From: Limnephilus marmoratus
Taxonomy: Eukaryota > Arthropoda > Insecta > Trichoptera > Limnephilidae
Length of the DNA: 64,000 nt
Reading direction: 5' to 3'
Assembly (NCBI GenBank): GCA_917880885.1
Contig: OU862923.1
Span: 28,349,770 to 28,413,769, forward strand
The notes below the pieces were generated by a model. The model was not told where the DNA came from and did not search any database. It saw only the letters and a list, made by a program, of their open reading frames with translations. The position numbers and the translations under genes were made by a program. Shown in pieces: positions 20,215 to 30,363 of the stretch (the first letter of the stretch is position 1; each line of letters starts with the position of its first letter).

Positions 20215-20820
20215 TTATTGTATAAATATGTATGTTAGTAAGTCACTAGTTTTAGGTTAGCATTTATATGTCTTAGTCATAAGTCACTAGCTATAAGTCT
20301 TAGATGTAAGTCACTAGTTATAATTGTAAATCTTAGTTGTATAAGTCACTGGCTATTAATCTTAGATGTCAGTCACTAGTTATAATTGTAAATCTTAGTT
20401 GTAAGCCAGTAATATAAGTAACTAGCTATAAGTCTTCGATGTAAGTCACTAGTTATAATTGTAAATCTTAGTTGTATAAGTCACTGGCTATTAATCTTAG
20501 ATGTCAGTCACTAGTTATAATTGTAAATCTTAGTTGTATGCCAGTAATATAAGTAACTAGCTATAAGTCTTAGATGTAAGTCAAAGCAAATTTTAGTTGT
20601 CATCATCATCATCACTCTTGGCTCTACAACCCCTGGTGGGTCTTGACCTCCTCAAGAGTCTTCCTCCACTCATCTTGGTTTTGTGCCAGCTGTCTCCAGT
20701 TTAGAAACTCCAAGGTAGATATATCTTTGAGGACGTTGTCGCTCTATCTTAACATTGGTTTTCCCAGGCTCCTTCGCCCTATCGGTCATTAGTTGTAAGC
20801 CAGTAATATTATTTCTTTTA
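20215..20820. repeat. Degenerate tandem array, 134-bp higher-order period
   Basis: Short related units built on AAGTCACTAGTTATAATTG and TAAATCTTAGTTGTA repeat from about 20240 to 20600. ATAAGTCACTGGCTATTAAT recurs at 20341 and 20475, so several short monomers form a 134-bp higher-order unit. A LINE fragment interrupts the array at 20601-20790. Confidence 0.75.
20601..20790 (-). pseudogene. LINE RT C-terminal fragment inserted in the array
   Basis: In reverse the sequence encodes RRSLG-like and WRKTLEEVKTHQGL-like residues matching the copy at 57538, and ends in a (GATGAT)n-type tail. TTAGTTGT flanks it at 20593-20600 and 20791-20798, an apparent 8-bp target duplication of an array unit. The copy is very short and dead. 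Confidence 0.7.
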
Positions 20821-20829
20821 TGTATTTAT

Positions 20830-20880
20830 TTAAACAGCGCCCTTGAGGTGATTTTTCACTAAAACGGCGCTATATAAATT
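20830..20880 (+). repeat. LINE-tail-like hairpin
   Basis: AGCGCC, a spacer starting CTTGAGGTGATTTTTCAC, and GGCGCT form a 6-bp stem followed by ATATAAATTAG. A second copy lies at 28147. It looks like the 3' end of another retroposon family. Confidence 0.45.
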
Positions 20881-21227
20881 AGCCAAATATTAATATTATT
20901 ATATAGGAAGTAAATTCTTTACTAAAATTAAATACTTTGTATTTGTTGAAGACCAATCGTAAAATCAGGTAGATCATGAAGCGCCTCGCCATATCATGAT
21001 CTGTCATCATTTCATGATATGCCTTACTTACATCTGGCACATCGTTCGACATTCACCATCCGGTGACTTGGCTAACCACGTTTAGCGATTTAGGAATAAC
21101 AGTTTTTTGAAATAAGTGGACATGTTTTACTCAATCTTAAGTTTATTTTTGAAACTTATTAAAATGGCACGTAATTAAAAACTTCTTAAGAATCATTATT
21201 TTACAACTATTATCGATTTTTTTATTT
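20881..21227. other. No element; CATGATATG-rich motif
   Basis: The stretch AGATCATGAAGCGCCTCGCC, then ATATCATGAT and CATGATATGCCTTAC, has relatives at 22095-22150 and 35757-35800. I do not recognise the family. Confidence 0.35.
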
Positions 21228-22087
21228 TTATTTTTATTTATTGAATTAGTTTATACTACATGAATATAAACTAATAAGCACAATGTAACATTTCATTTGA
21301 TAAATTTAAAATTTTTTCAGTAAGCATAACATTTATTTTAAAAATACATTCATTCTTTCTTCATTCTTCATACTTTCAGGCATTTCATCATACATCTTTA
21401 GTCCTCCGTACATTAGGCAGTTCTGTGATTTTGATTTCTTCATTTGTGGCAATCGAACTCTGTTTATATTTCTTGTTTCGTAATTATGAATGTCTCTATT
21501 AAAAACAATTTCATCCTTAAAGTATTTTGGCATTTGGTTTTTCATAATTTTATGCACAAAAATTAACACATTAAATAGAAGTCTCTTTTTTATTGGAATC
21601 CAATTTAGCTCCTCTCTCATTTGATTAATTCTTGCCTATTTGCCTTTCCCCAGTATACATCTCATAGCTTTGTTTTGTATAACTGCTAGTTTGTTCAAAT
21701 TTCCTTCATTGGCCAAATATAACATCGTAGAGCAGTAGTCCAAATGTTGAGCAACGATAGTTTTATAAATAAGCTCCGTAGTGTTTCTATTTAATTTACG
21801 TCTTAGTCTTCTAAGAAAATTTACCTTTTTTGATACCTTTTTTAGCACATATTCAAAGTTTGCTGTGAAAGTCAGTTTTGAGTCGAGTATTACATCCAGG
21901 TATTTGATTTCATTTACTTTTCCAACTTTTTCACCATTAATTGTCAAATTTAACCCTGTGTTACGTGTTTTATTGCCTATTTCCATATATTTTGTTTTGT
22001 TTACGTTCAGTTTCAACTTGTTTTGTTTCAGCCATTTTGCTATATTTTGTAGGTCTTCGTTTATTTTGTTAATTGCTTCTGTTAATC
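21228..22087 (-). mobile_element. 5'-truncated LINE with perfect 3' hairpin
   Basis: RT-domain codons run from 22087 down to 21333. They are followed by the 3' UTR, a hairpin with arms TTAGTTTATA / TATAAACTAA (21246-21255 and 21265-21274, 9-nt loop) and a reversed TTTATTTTTATTTTTATTTA tail. Confidence 0.8.
21333..22087 (-). pseudogene. LINE RT C-terminal domain with one in-frame stop
   Basis: The frame enters just after the catalytic palm with INEDLQNIAKWLKQNKLKLN. It shows VNKTKYMEIG, IKYLDVILDSKLTF and AQHLDYCSTMLYLANEG. A single TAG at about 21634 splits it. The same frame continues with MREELNWIPIKKRLLFNVLI and ends with GGLKMYDEMPESMK. The paralogue at 23163 has the matching FKMFNELPVNVKE. 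The pattern is of the CR1/Jockey group; I cannot fix the clade. Confidence 0.82.
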
Positions 22088-22378
22088 TTCACACGATATG
22101 CCTAGCTACTCGTTTTTCATGATGTGCCTGACTTAGGTATATCTGGCAACTTATAAGTATGGATTTTTTTAAATGGCGGCTTCTTATTCAGCTACTGGTT
22201 ACTGGACAAATCAACAACATACAACTTTGATAAAGGTGTTGAAATGCCATTTTGTTGAGTTGTGGTGAAACCGTTACTACACTGCATGCTATGTAAACAT
22301 AGTTATTTCAATATAGAAAAAACGTGTAGATTTCTAGATGTTTAATTTCATGAACTAACTACAACTGCATGGCGATTT
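22088..22378. other. No feature recognised
   Basis: A short CATGATGTGCCTGAC motif related to the stretch near 21020 lies at the left. The rest is unassigned. Confidence 0.35.
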
Positions 22379-22716
22379 AAATTTGGGAGGCGGGAATGGG
22401 TACCGCCGCCCCGGGAACCTTTATTGGATAACCAACACCTCTGCCATAGATCACCCCAAGTGGTTCGCTAAGTTTGGTGATTTAGCAGGGGTGCCCGGGT
22501 TCATGGGGTGAGGTTTGTCTAGGTCTTGGAGGCGGATGACCAGGACATACTGAACCCCAGATTCCTACCCACCCCTTAAACCCTTTTCCTTCCCAGAACT
22601 CTCCTCTTCTTCCTTTCCTTAAAAAAACCCTCCACACAGCATCCCCAAAGATGACATAGGCCCTGAGGAAAATTATTTTCCTCAGGGCCTCCTGTGTGGA
22701 GCTCATGTAAAAAAAA
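22379..22716 (+). mobile_element. SINE-like family B copy with terminal 15-bp hairpin
   Basis: It starts AATTTGGGAGGCGGG and ends GAGCTCATG followed by nine A. AGGCCCTGAGGAAAA TTA and its exact reverse complement form a perfect 15-bp hairpin at 22658-22690, about 20 bp before the poly-A. Internal GATTTAGCAGGGGTG and CCCGGGTTCATGGGG resemble A and B boxes only weakly. The reverse ORF is chance. Confidence 0.78.
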
Positions 22717-23139
22717 ATGGTTAGGTACCTACTTATAAAGGTTTAACGGTAAAGATAACATTTTTCACTCAAACTTATTTTATTTATTCAACTTAAGTTA
22801 GCTCACATCGTCTTGTGTACTAATAGTTTTAGAAACATATATAAAAATTACCAATATTTGGCAAATATGGCAAACTAATTTGCTTTGCATTTCTCGTCCC
22901 GTGTCCGTGTATCACGCGTGATTGTTTTTTTTCACCTGCTTAGACATCATCCCTGTGTAAATGGATATATAAATATATACACAAGCAAATATAGAGTTCA
23001 CTTCATTGTCGCAAATTTTAGCTTCTACAACATTTTTGTTTATGTGTCTATTATGCTGTTCTTGATTATTACTCACACTCAGGGTCAATTGCCAATGCAT
23101 ATGGTCTAAAATACCCACAATAGATGTTCAAATTCCCCA
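22717..23139. other. AT-rich DNA, nothing recognised
   Basis: Two overlapping short ORFs on opposite strands (22885-23118) carry no family signature. Confidence 0.4.
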
Positions 23140-23730
23140 TATATTAATTTTTAACTAGGAAATTGGTCTATAACACAACTGTAGCATCCCATCTGAATTA
23201 TTGCTCAAGTGTAATCTTTCTGAGCAATAAAACACAAATTAAAAGAATGGAAATAATTCAGAACAGAGGCTTGAGATCTATATTGTGCTGTAACAGGTAT
23301 ACCAGGATAAAAACCATGCAACGCCAACTCAATATATTAAGTGTGTGGCAAAGATTAGTTTTCAATGCCCTAGTTTTTATTTATAAGTTAAAAAATAAAA
23401 TGTTACCAGATTATATGTTGAATAATGTTAGAATCAACAGTACAGTTCATTGTTATCCTACGAGAAACTGCAACGATTTTAGGCTTCCTAAAACAAATTT
23501 ATCGGGAACACAAAATAATATTTATTATAAAGGTTTTAAAATGTTCAATGAACTCCCTGTAAATGTTAAGGAGGCTAAAAGTCTTGCAGTTTTTCGTGGA
23601 TTATGTCTTAATGTTGTAAAGTCCAAATTTTAGTCAGTAGGTAGTAAATAATATTGTAGTAGTCATAGAAAAGATAACATTAGATATAAGATGTCAAATT
23701 TTATATCTAAATAAAATATACAATAAAAAA
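23140..23730 (+). mobile_element. 5'-truncated LINE with perfect 3' hairpin
   Basis: After the RT remnant the 3' UTR contains arms TTAGATATAA / TTATATCTAA (23680-23689 and 23701-23710, 11-nt loop), then ATAAAATATACAATAAAAAA. The layout mirrors the LINE at 21228 with different stem bases. Confidence 0.78.
23163..23633 (+). pseudogene. LINE RT C-terminal domain, open frame
   Basis: An open frame of 156 codons reads VYNTTVASHLNYCSSVIFLS, then KRMEIIQNRGLRSIL, RLVFNALVFIYKLK and YYKGFKMFNELP. This is the region downstream of the RT palm in CR1/Jockey-type LINEs. There is no internal stop, but the palm and the endonuclease domain are absent, so it cannot be active. It is probably a younger copy than the stop-containing paralogue at 21333. 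Confidence 0.82.
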
Positions 23731-24112
23731 AAATATATTCCTTTCCCGTCAAAATTAAACAAAATTATTTTTTAATTATCTAATCGTTTTCGGATTTTCG
23801 CTTTCTTTCGGCTTTAATTTTTTTTTTGCTGGGAAAGAAAACGAAATTATAACACAATCTCACTATTATGTATATACCTATAATTTTTCAATATGTATGA
23901 ATAATCAAGAAATGCCCAGAATACTTACATTTCCCCCCCAAGAAGGTTCTTTCAGCGAAATATTCAATTCTTGAAAATTTTTTAAAAATTCCCCCTAATT
24001 TGCGTAATTCCCAACGAATTGGCAGCCCTATCGCGCTTCACTTGTTTCTCCATCAATAATTTCACTTACGTTTAAGTACATACAATTTCTATAACTGCGA
24101 GATGTTGTAAAT
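23731..24112. other. AT-rich DNA, nothing recognised
   Basis: T-runs and short pyrimidine tracts only. Confidence 0.4.
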
Positions 24113-24114
24113 AT

Positions 24115-24494
24115 TTTTTTTTTTTACATTAGCTCCTCACAGGAGGCCCTAAGGAAAGCAATTCCAGGGCCTACGTCATATTTGGAGATGCTGTGTGGAA
24201 GTTCTTTTTAGGAAAGGAAGGAGACTAAGTTCTGGGAAGGAAAAGGGTATTAGGGGTGATTAGGAATCCGGGGGGAGGGGGGCATCAGTGTGTCCAGGAG
24301 TGACGGACTGCGGTGAAAGGCGATATTCCGAGAGAGTACGGCTGGAGAAGTCAAACGGACTCCCTCAACCATTCTCTCCCGATCCGGCCTGCCATGCAGA
24401 TGGTGGGCATCCGGCTTCCGCCACCAAGACCGGGACAAACGTAACCCCATGAACCCGGGCACCCCTGCTAAGTCACCAAACGTAACGAACCACT
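24115..24494 (-). mobile_element. SINE-like family B copy
   Basis: The reversed poly-A is the T-run at 24115-24125, followed by ACATTAGCTCCTCACAGG, GGAGATGCTGTGTGG and CCCGGGCACCCCTGCTAAG. A second copy follows head to tail at 24495. Confidence 0.75.
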
Positions 24495-24842
24495 TTCCCT
24501 CGGGAACTATGTCATCTCGGGGGATGCTGTGTGGTGGGTCTTTTAAGCAAGGGAAAGAAGCTCTGGGAAGGAAAAAAGGTATGAGGGTTGGGTAGGAATG
24601 TGGGTATTGGTGTGTACAGGAGTGACGGACTTATAAATCCAAAGCCTCCTTCACCCAGCCTCTCTTGATCCGGCCCGCCACGCAGCAGGTGACAAGACCT
24701 GAACAAACCTCACCCCATGAACCCGGGCACCCCTGCTAAGTCACCAAACGTAGCGATCTACTTGGGGAGACCTAAGGCAGAGATATTGGTTATCCCATAA
24801 ATGTTTATAAAATGGCGGCGGTACCTATACCCGCCTCCCAAA
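24495..24842 (-). mobile_element. SINE-like family B copy, tandem with previous
   Basis: It begins abruptly at CCTCGGGAACTATGTCATC without its poly-A end and runs to GGTACCTATACCCGCCTCCC. The junction with the upstream copy falls at the AACCACTT segment, consistent with recombination between two copies. Confidence 0.72.
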
Positions 24843-25529
24843 TTGAAGAATCTACCTTTTATGCAAATATTTCGTAAGTACTCTAAAATCTAAATATCTA
24901 CTAAAAACTTCGTGTAGATACCAGTTGATCAAAACAAGCCAGCACCAAATACCTTAAATCAGCTGTTTAAACACTCAATAAATACCCAAATATAAGCATC
25001 TTATTATAACAGATCACCCCCAGTGCACCCACTCACCCCGTTCTACTCTACTTGTCTTTAAAAACAAATACGGGGGATGTTATTACAAGCCTTATGAAGT
25101 TATGGTCTCAAAAGTGATAGTATATCAACAGAGATATTACAAGACTTGCGGTTAGCGGGGAAATTGATTTATAGCGTAGAAATGGCTTTGTGGGGAGACG
25201 GGGGGGAAGGCCACGCGGGGTGACTTCGCCTTGTGATTTATGAAGAGAGAGATTTTGTAGGTAGCGGCGCTTTGTAGTCCTTGACGAATTTGGCAAAAAC
25301 GCAAATGTTAGCAGAGAATTATAGAATTATTTATGTGGAAGTATCCGTAAAATCAGAACCTTTCACCTTCACCTTCACTACCCGCGACATTGTATATAAC
25401 TAATTTTGTAAAAATGTAAGCAAATAAGGACTTGTGATCTTTTTAAGGTCATTTTAAAAAAATTCTCCATTACGGAAGTGTTCTAAATTCTCCAGTCCTT
25501 CAAAATAAATATTAACTCTACTTTTGCCA
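24843..25529. other. No feature recognised
   Basis: I see ordinary AT-rich DNA with a short G-run (near 25200). Confidence 0.4.
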
Positions 25530-25961
25530 CTAATCTATCTATCTATCTATCTTCTATCTTCTATATATCTGTCTATCTATCTATCTTCTATCTTCTATCT
25601 TCTATCTTCTATCTTCTATCTTCTATCTTCTATCTTCTATCTTCTATCTTCTATCTTCTATCTTCTATCTTCTATCTTCTATCTTCTATCTTCTATCTTC
25701 TATCTTCTATCTTCTATCTTCTATCTTCTATCTTCTATCTTCTATCTTCTATCTTCTATCTTCTATCTTCTATCTTCTATCTTCTATCTTCTATCTTCTA
25801 TCTTCTATCTTCTATCTTCTATCTTCTATCTTCTATCTTCTATCTTCTATCTTCTATCTTCTATCTTCTATCTTCTATCTTCTATCTTCTATCTTCTATC
25901 TTCTATCTTCTATCTTCTATCTTCTATCTTCTATCTTCTATCTTCTATCTTCTATCCTCTA
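25530..25961. repeat. (TCTTCTA)n microsatellite array
   Basis: After a short TATC/TGTC preamble, about 55 almost perfect TCTTCTA heptamers run from roughly 25584 to the Helitron-like start at 25962. The only interruption I notice is one TCCTCTA near the right end. The long plus-strand ORF is just the heptamer read in frame. Confidence 0.95.
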
Positions 25962-26414
25962 TCTTCTATATAAATAAAAATGAATCGCCGAAATGTATGT
26001 ACGCGCATAACTTCCGAACGAATGCACCAAATTGGATAATTCTTTTTTTATGTGTTCGTTATTGTCAGGACAAGGTTTATATGAAACTACTGGCGAGCTT
26101 TGGCATTAAAAAAAATGTATTAAAAATTGAATAGGTGGCACGCGAGCTGCTTGAAAACTGAATGTACCGGACTAAATTTATGGAATGCGTGAGGGCGCGG
26201 GGGGAACCTGGGAGGGGGAGGATAACCTGGGAGGGGGAGGGGAACTCAGGGGGAGGTTCATTTCAGGAGTGGGGAGAGGAAATGGTGGAGGAGGCGGAGT
26301 AGGAACGCGAGAGGGGAAGGGGACGCGGGAGAGGAAGGGGACGAATGGGAAAGGACACGCAGGAAGATTTTTTTTTATTAAATGGCATAGCCACGCAGGC
26401 CGGGAACCAGCTAG
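25962..26414 (+). mobile_element. Helitron-like element, copy abutting the heptamer array
   Basis: The 5' end TCTTCTATATAAATAAAAAT is preceded by A, and the 3' end CAGCTAG is followed by T. Internal GAATCGCCGAAATGTATG, GCGCATAACTTCCGAACG and the purine-rich core match copies at 6558 and 60938. The 3' hairpin has decayed to GGCATAGCCACGCAGGCC. Confidence 0.75.
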
Positions 26415-26582
26415 TCTTCTCATAAATGTAATGTCAATAGTAATGGAGGCTAGCAAATGTAAAATCAAGCAATTTCCAGTGTTTATATCATGTCGAAGTG
26501 TCCTTTGCTTGCAAAGTCACATCTTTTCCAAGCATAAACTTCCTAATAAAAGTGTGTTTGTCGGAAGTGTGGCGTGTGTATT

Positions 26583-27691
26583 GGGCCATTCATTTATTAC
26601 GTAAGATGAATTTTACTAGTTTTCGACCCCCTCCCCCCTATTATAAGAAAAAAAAAACAGAATAGGCCGAACCCCTCCCCCCCTGTTTAATATTTATTAC
26701 TTAAGAATCTAAAGGAAAAAATGAATACACGTTTGGTTTGTTTTAATGTTAGTTTGCGCGGGTCCGTTGCCATGGAAATGGAAATCGTTTACCTATACGC
26801 ATCCGAGCGAATCTCGGCACTCGCGCGGTTGCCCGCGCTTTTTCAAAATATAATTTTAACTTTGCGCATTTTTGTCATCTTACATTATAACCATCGAGAC
26901 TCCCTCCCACCCCCTAAAAAATTAGACATGGTCGGCCCCCCTCCCCTACTAAATCGTCTTAAGGCGATCCACTAGTTCAGCAAAAAATAGAAATCGGAAT
27001 TCACGCCCTTTATGGGAGGAGTTTAAAAATACTTGAGAAAAAGTTTTTGGAAAGGTTGGAAAAGGTATTTGAGAGTTTTGTTTTACAGGTTGATTTCGTA
27101 AAGGCCTGTAAAAAATATTAATTCCTGTTTTACGCATTGTTTATTGTAATAAAACGGAAATTTAAAATTGATTTCACGAAATCAAGCGACGCGGAGTGAC
27201 GCTTCCATCTCCCGCTCAGTTCGGGGCGTGACTGAGGTTTGGCGACTGTGGCGTGAACAGTAGTTCTTCGGTGGACGACATAGGGTTCACTTTGAAAAAC
27301 CGAATTCGTCGACTAGCGGCCGTATTGTAAAATAACAAGCGAAAATGCATATTTTGTTTTATTTTGGGAAGATTGGGTGTAAATATCAACTTTTTTTGCG
27401 ATCATTATAAAATAAAATGAATTTGCCACATTATACAATAAAACCATAACCGAAAAGGGGTTTATAAATAGGAGAGTTTGGACTTGAAAGTGTGTTTTTA
27501 GACCTTATACTTTATTTTTTTATAGGCTTATTAAAAGACTTTTTAAGGGCCAAGGTATTTTCTACACGCAGTATTTAATTGAAGCATCTACAATACTTCT
27601 AAGCGATCAAATTTTCAAAACAAAAAATATGATTTTGTATGATTTTGCATTATTTACTATGGCTTCATCTTAAGTAATAAATGAATGGCCC
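26583..27691. mobile_element. Outer MITE split by a TTAA element
   Basis: The left end GGGCCATTCATTTATTAC is matched by the right end GTAATAAATGAATGGCCC. Similarity continues inward (TAAGATGAA versus TTAAGACGA, read inward), with C-rich tracts on both sides. Without the inner insertion (26963-27669) and one TTAA it would be about 400 bp. This terminus type is common in arthropods. The host duplication is unclear. Confidence 0.72.
26963..27669 (-). mobile_element. TTAA-flanked non-autonomous element, copy 1 (707 bp)
   Basis: TTAA lies at 26959-26962 and 27670-27673. The outer MITE's terminal sequence is continuous across the site with a single TTAA, so the insertion duplicated TTAA. In this orientation it runs GGCGATCC...GGCTTCATC. 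The centre has the palindrome TTGATTTCGTGAAATCAA in reverse. Three further copies lie at 37221, 48579 and 51641. TTAA choice is the signature of piggyBac-type transposition, but the ends lack the usual piggyBac CCC start and there is no transposase. Confidence 0.8.
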
Positions 27692-28140
27692 CTATGTATC
27701 GATGGCAGAAATTTGAAATGCTGTAAAGTGTAAAGGACAAAATTTTAACTGTTCAGGAGAGCAAGAAAAAGTATTTTTATTTTTTCAAAATCATCTCTTG
27801 TTTTCTTAGACCTATAATTATAAATTTTTATTATAAAATAACACTGAATAGATCTTTTAAAATACCTAACCTTTTTCGTAATTTTTTTTAACAACAATAA
27901 TTAATTTATTTTTAATTTTTCAGAAAAAACATCCTCTTAAAATTCACGTCGTAAAAGATGTACTTATTTTCCTAGAAATATTTCGACGACGCCGATCGAA
28001 AGAGAAAAAAAAACGGAGAAAAATTACATATTTAACTCATTTGGGATTTATTCTTATTGTCCTTAATAGCATTTAAAATTTCGCTTCCGGTATATTTTCT
28101 GTATCTTTTTATAAATAATAAAATTATATGGAGCCCAAGA
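27692..28140. other. AT-rich DNA, nothing recognised
   Basis: No supported ORF or structured repeat. Confidence 0.4.
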
Positions 28141-28146
28141 ATTGTA

Positions 28147-28192
28147 TAGCGCCCTTGAGGTGATTTTTCACAAAAACAGTGCTCTAAAAATA
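28147..28192 (+). repeat. LINE-tail-like hairpin, second copy
   Basis: AGCGCCCTTGAGGTGATTTT and CACAAAAACAGTGCTC repeat the 20837 hairpin with arms AGCGCC / AGTGCT, so the stem has decayed. Confidence 0.4.
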
Positions 28193-28252
28193 ACAAAATT
28201 ATTATTATATACTTTTTGATAGAACATTATAAGAGTAATTTAAAATAAAATT

Positions 28253-28425
28253 TCAAGTTCACACGCGGTAGAAGTGAAACCTTAAGAAAACCAAAGTAGA
28301 CAAGAGTGGGGAGGCTACGTTCTTATTCTCTCGCAGGCTAAATCCTATAGATGTACATGTTTGTCTTATTTTTGGGTCGCTTTTTCGTTTCATCGAGTTT
28401 CAAATCTCAACGTTGCTGAAGAAGT
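28253..28425. repeat. Unclassified repeat family C, inverted copy
   Basis: Reversed relative to 33445, it has CACACGCGGTAGAAGTGAAA, AGACAAGAGTGGGGAGG and TTTCGTTTCATCGAGTTTC. The middle part (ATCGGTCTCC region) is deleted. Confidence 0.6.
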
Positions 28426-28597
28426 TTTCACTCCAATAAAACAATACGTTCGTTAACTTTTTTTATTACTTACACTTTTTTCTTTTATTTGAAAATCTTT
28501 GAATAAATTACGTATTTTTTCTCATTTAAGGTGAACGTCCACAGGTCCGCACCGGCCGCAAAGCAAGCACGGCACGCATTCTCCCAGTCAATAACCA

Positions 28598-28650
28598 ATT
28601 GATTTAGACTTTCGTACAAAAATATTATTTGTACGAAAGTCTGAATCGAT
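28598..28650. repeat. 15-bp perfect palindrome, extended
   Basis: AGACTTTCGTACAAA (28606-28620) and TTTGTACGAAAGTCT (28628-28642) flank the loop AATATTA. After one mismatch the pairing extends with GATT/AATC. Confidence 0.9.
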
Positions 28651-29083
28651 TGTTCAGTGCCGTTTGAACGAGCTGAAACGCGTAGTTCCTTTTTCATTGT
28701 TTATTTTTGGGGTGTTAGTTACTTATTCTATTTTATAGGCAAGATACTAAAATTGGCGTCTTGGTTTTTTTATTCATATCATTGTTTTATGTCTATCAAT
28801 AGAAGGTTAAAACTTTATTGTGTTTTTAGACGAATAACTGGAAAAAACAAAGTATGTAACATTATCGTTTGTCCAGCGCTGTACAGCATGTACTTGTACT
28901 CGTACACCGCGACTCGTAATGACATCAGACTGTCAAGGGGTCACTGAGGTGACATTGCAAACACCTTTAACAACTGTTTTATTGTTGTTTCTCAGCGAAC
29001 TTTAATCAAAATTAGACATCTGGGTATATCACTTTACCAATAATGGGAAAGTACCTACTGATATTAATTAATTCTAGAGTCTA
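28651..29083. other. No feature recognised
   Basis: The 96-codon plus ORF (28657-28947) is AT-driven, has no motif and starts inside the palindrome region. Confidence 0.35.
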
Positions 29084-29203
29084 GAGCATCGGTCGGCAAC
29101 CTGCGGCCCGCGAGATTCTCGCCGCAACGATATCATACAAAACGGAGTGGAAGGGAGCGAGAAAGGGAGCGAAGGGATAGTGAAAGGGGAGCGATTTGCA
29201 AAT

Positions 29204-29400
29204 CGCACTTGAAATATCTTTAGATACCACACTTGAAATATCTTTAGATACCACAATTAAAATATCTTTAGATACCACACTTAAAATATCTTTAGATACC
29301 ACACTTAAAATATCTTTAGATACCACATTTAAAATATCTTTAGATACCACACTTAAAATATCTTTAGATACCACACTTAAAATATCTTTTAAAGGAAAAA
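29204..29400. repeat. 24-bp minisatellite, about 8 units
   Basis: The unit is AATATCTTTAGATACCACAC plus TTAA/TTGA. It varies at a few positions (ACACTTG, ACAATTA, ACATTTA). Because 24 is divisible by 3 both strands stay open and yield repetitive ORFs, which are artefacts. Confidence 0.92.
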
Positions 29401-29737
29401 CTTGGTGGATTGCCATGGGGTTTTGCCTTCTGAAAACTAAAAGGAGTTGAAATGGTTTCTCACCATAATTACTATGTTTAGTAGTACATAAATTTGTGAG
29501 CAAGCTTTTTCAATTTTGAATAATCGAGAAAAAAACACTGTTCTCGATTATCGGATTCACATTTAGACACAATACTATGCGACTCTACTTCAAAAATGTA
29601 AGCTAACATAAGAAAACTTGCAAGTCAAATACAACCACAAAAATCTCATTGATTTTATTAACTACAATAAATGTCGTAAAAATATTCCATAAGCATTTTA
29701 TTTTTACAACTAAAATATTTGAACACAAATATTGTAG

Positions 29738-30044
29738 TTTTTTTTACAATAGCTCCACACAGGAGGCCCTGAGGAAAATAATTTTCCTTGGAGGCCATGT
29801 CATCTTAGGGATGTCGTGTAGAGGGTATTTTTAAGGAAGTGAAGGATAGGAAGTTCTGGGAAGGAAAAAGGTATGAGGGGTGGGTAGGTATCTGGATGTC
29901 AGTGTGTCCAGGATTGATGGACGAATGAATCAGCCAGTCTCACTCGGTCCGACCCGCCACGCAACAGGTGGGCAGACGCATCCGCCGCCAAAATCTGGAC
30001 CCCATGAAAGGCGTGTACCCAAGCACCCCTGCTAAGTCACCAAA
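29738..30044 (-). mobile_element. SINE-like family B copy inside the hAT element
   Basis: The T-run (29738-29745), ACAATAGCTCCACACAGG and the hairpin arms GGCCCTGAGGAAAA / TTTTCCTTGGAGGCC mark the reversed 3' end. The other end stops at CTAAGTCACCAAAT, so it is 5' truncated. Confidence 0.75.
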
Positions 30045-30204
30045 TATCAGGTATACTGTAATGGCATGTGACACAAGTGCTGCCCGCAATACTCTCCACA
30101 TAAAATATTTGGCCCTTTTACAACAAAAGGTTGCCGACCCAAGGTCTAGGTCTAGAGCACTGGTGCGTGGATCAAAAGTGGTCCGCAAGATCTGAAATGT
30201 GGTC

Positions 30205-30363
30205 CATGAAACATTTATTCATTTACTTTAAAACCGAATCCAAAGATATCCAAAAGCTGATTCGTAACCCTTTTGGTTTTAATTTTGGAGAGGTACCTGA
30301 AGAACTCCAAGAAGAGCTTATTGAAATGCAAAATTATAGTAATTGCAAGGATGCGTTCAATTA
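30205..30363 (+). pseudogene. hAT transposase fragment (ZBED5-like)
   Basis: The frame reads IQKLIRNPFGFNFGEVPEEL then QEELIEMQNYSNCKDAFN and stops. This pattern (NPF...VPEELQEELIELQ...LK-F) is characteristic of the middle of ZBED5/SCAND3-like hAT transposases. Upstream at 30149 the sequence CACTGGTGCGTGGATC resembles a hAT terminus preceded by GTCTAGAG, so this is probably a second hAT copy beside the one ending at 30138. Only about 45 codons survive. Confidence 0.7.

Larger units (their letters stand above)
29091..30138. mobile_element. hAT-type element with nested minisatellite and SINE
   Basis: The left end CATCGGTCGGCAACCTGCGG mirrors the right end AAAGGTTGCCGACCCAAG. The flanks GTCTAGAG and GTCTAGGT agree at 6 of 8 positions. 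Inside lie a 24-bp minisatellite (29204-29400) and a SINE-like B copy (29738-30044). No transposase remains in this block. Confidence 0.6.

Noticed and set aside
25524..25973. 149-codon ORF of repeated SSIFYLL
   Set aside because: It is the TCTTCTA heptamer read in frame, not a protein gene.
29081..29503. Long overlapping ORFs on both strands with 8-residue repeats
   Set aside because: A 24-bp minisatellite keeps frames open; no conserved protein features.
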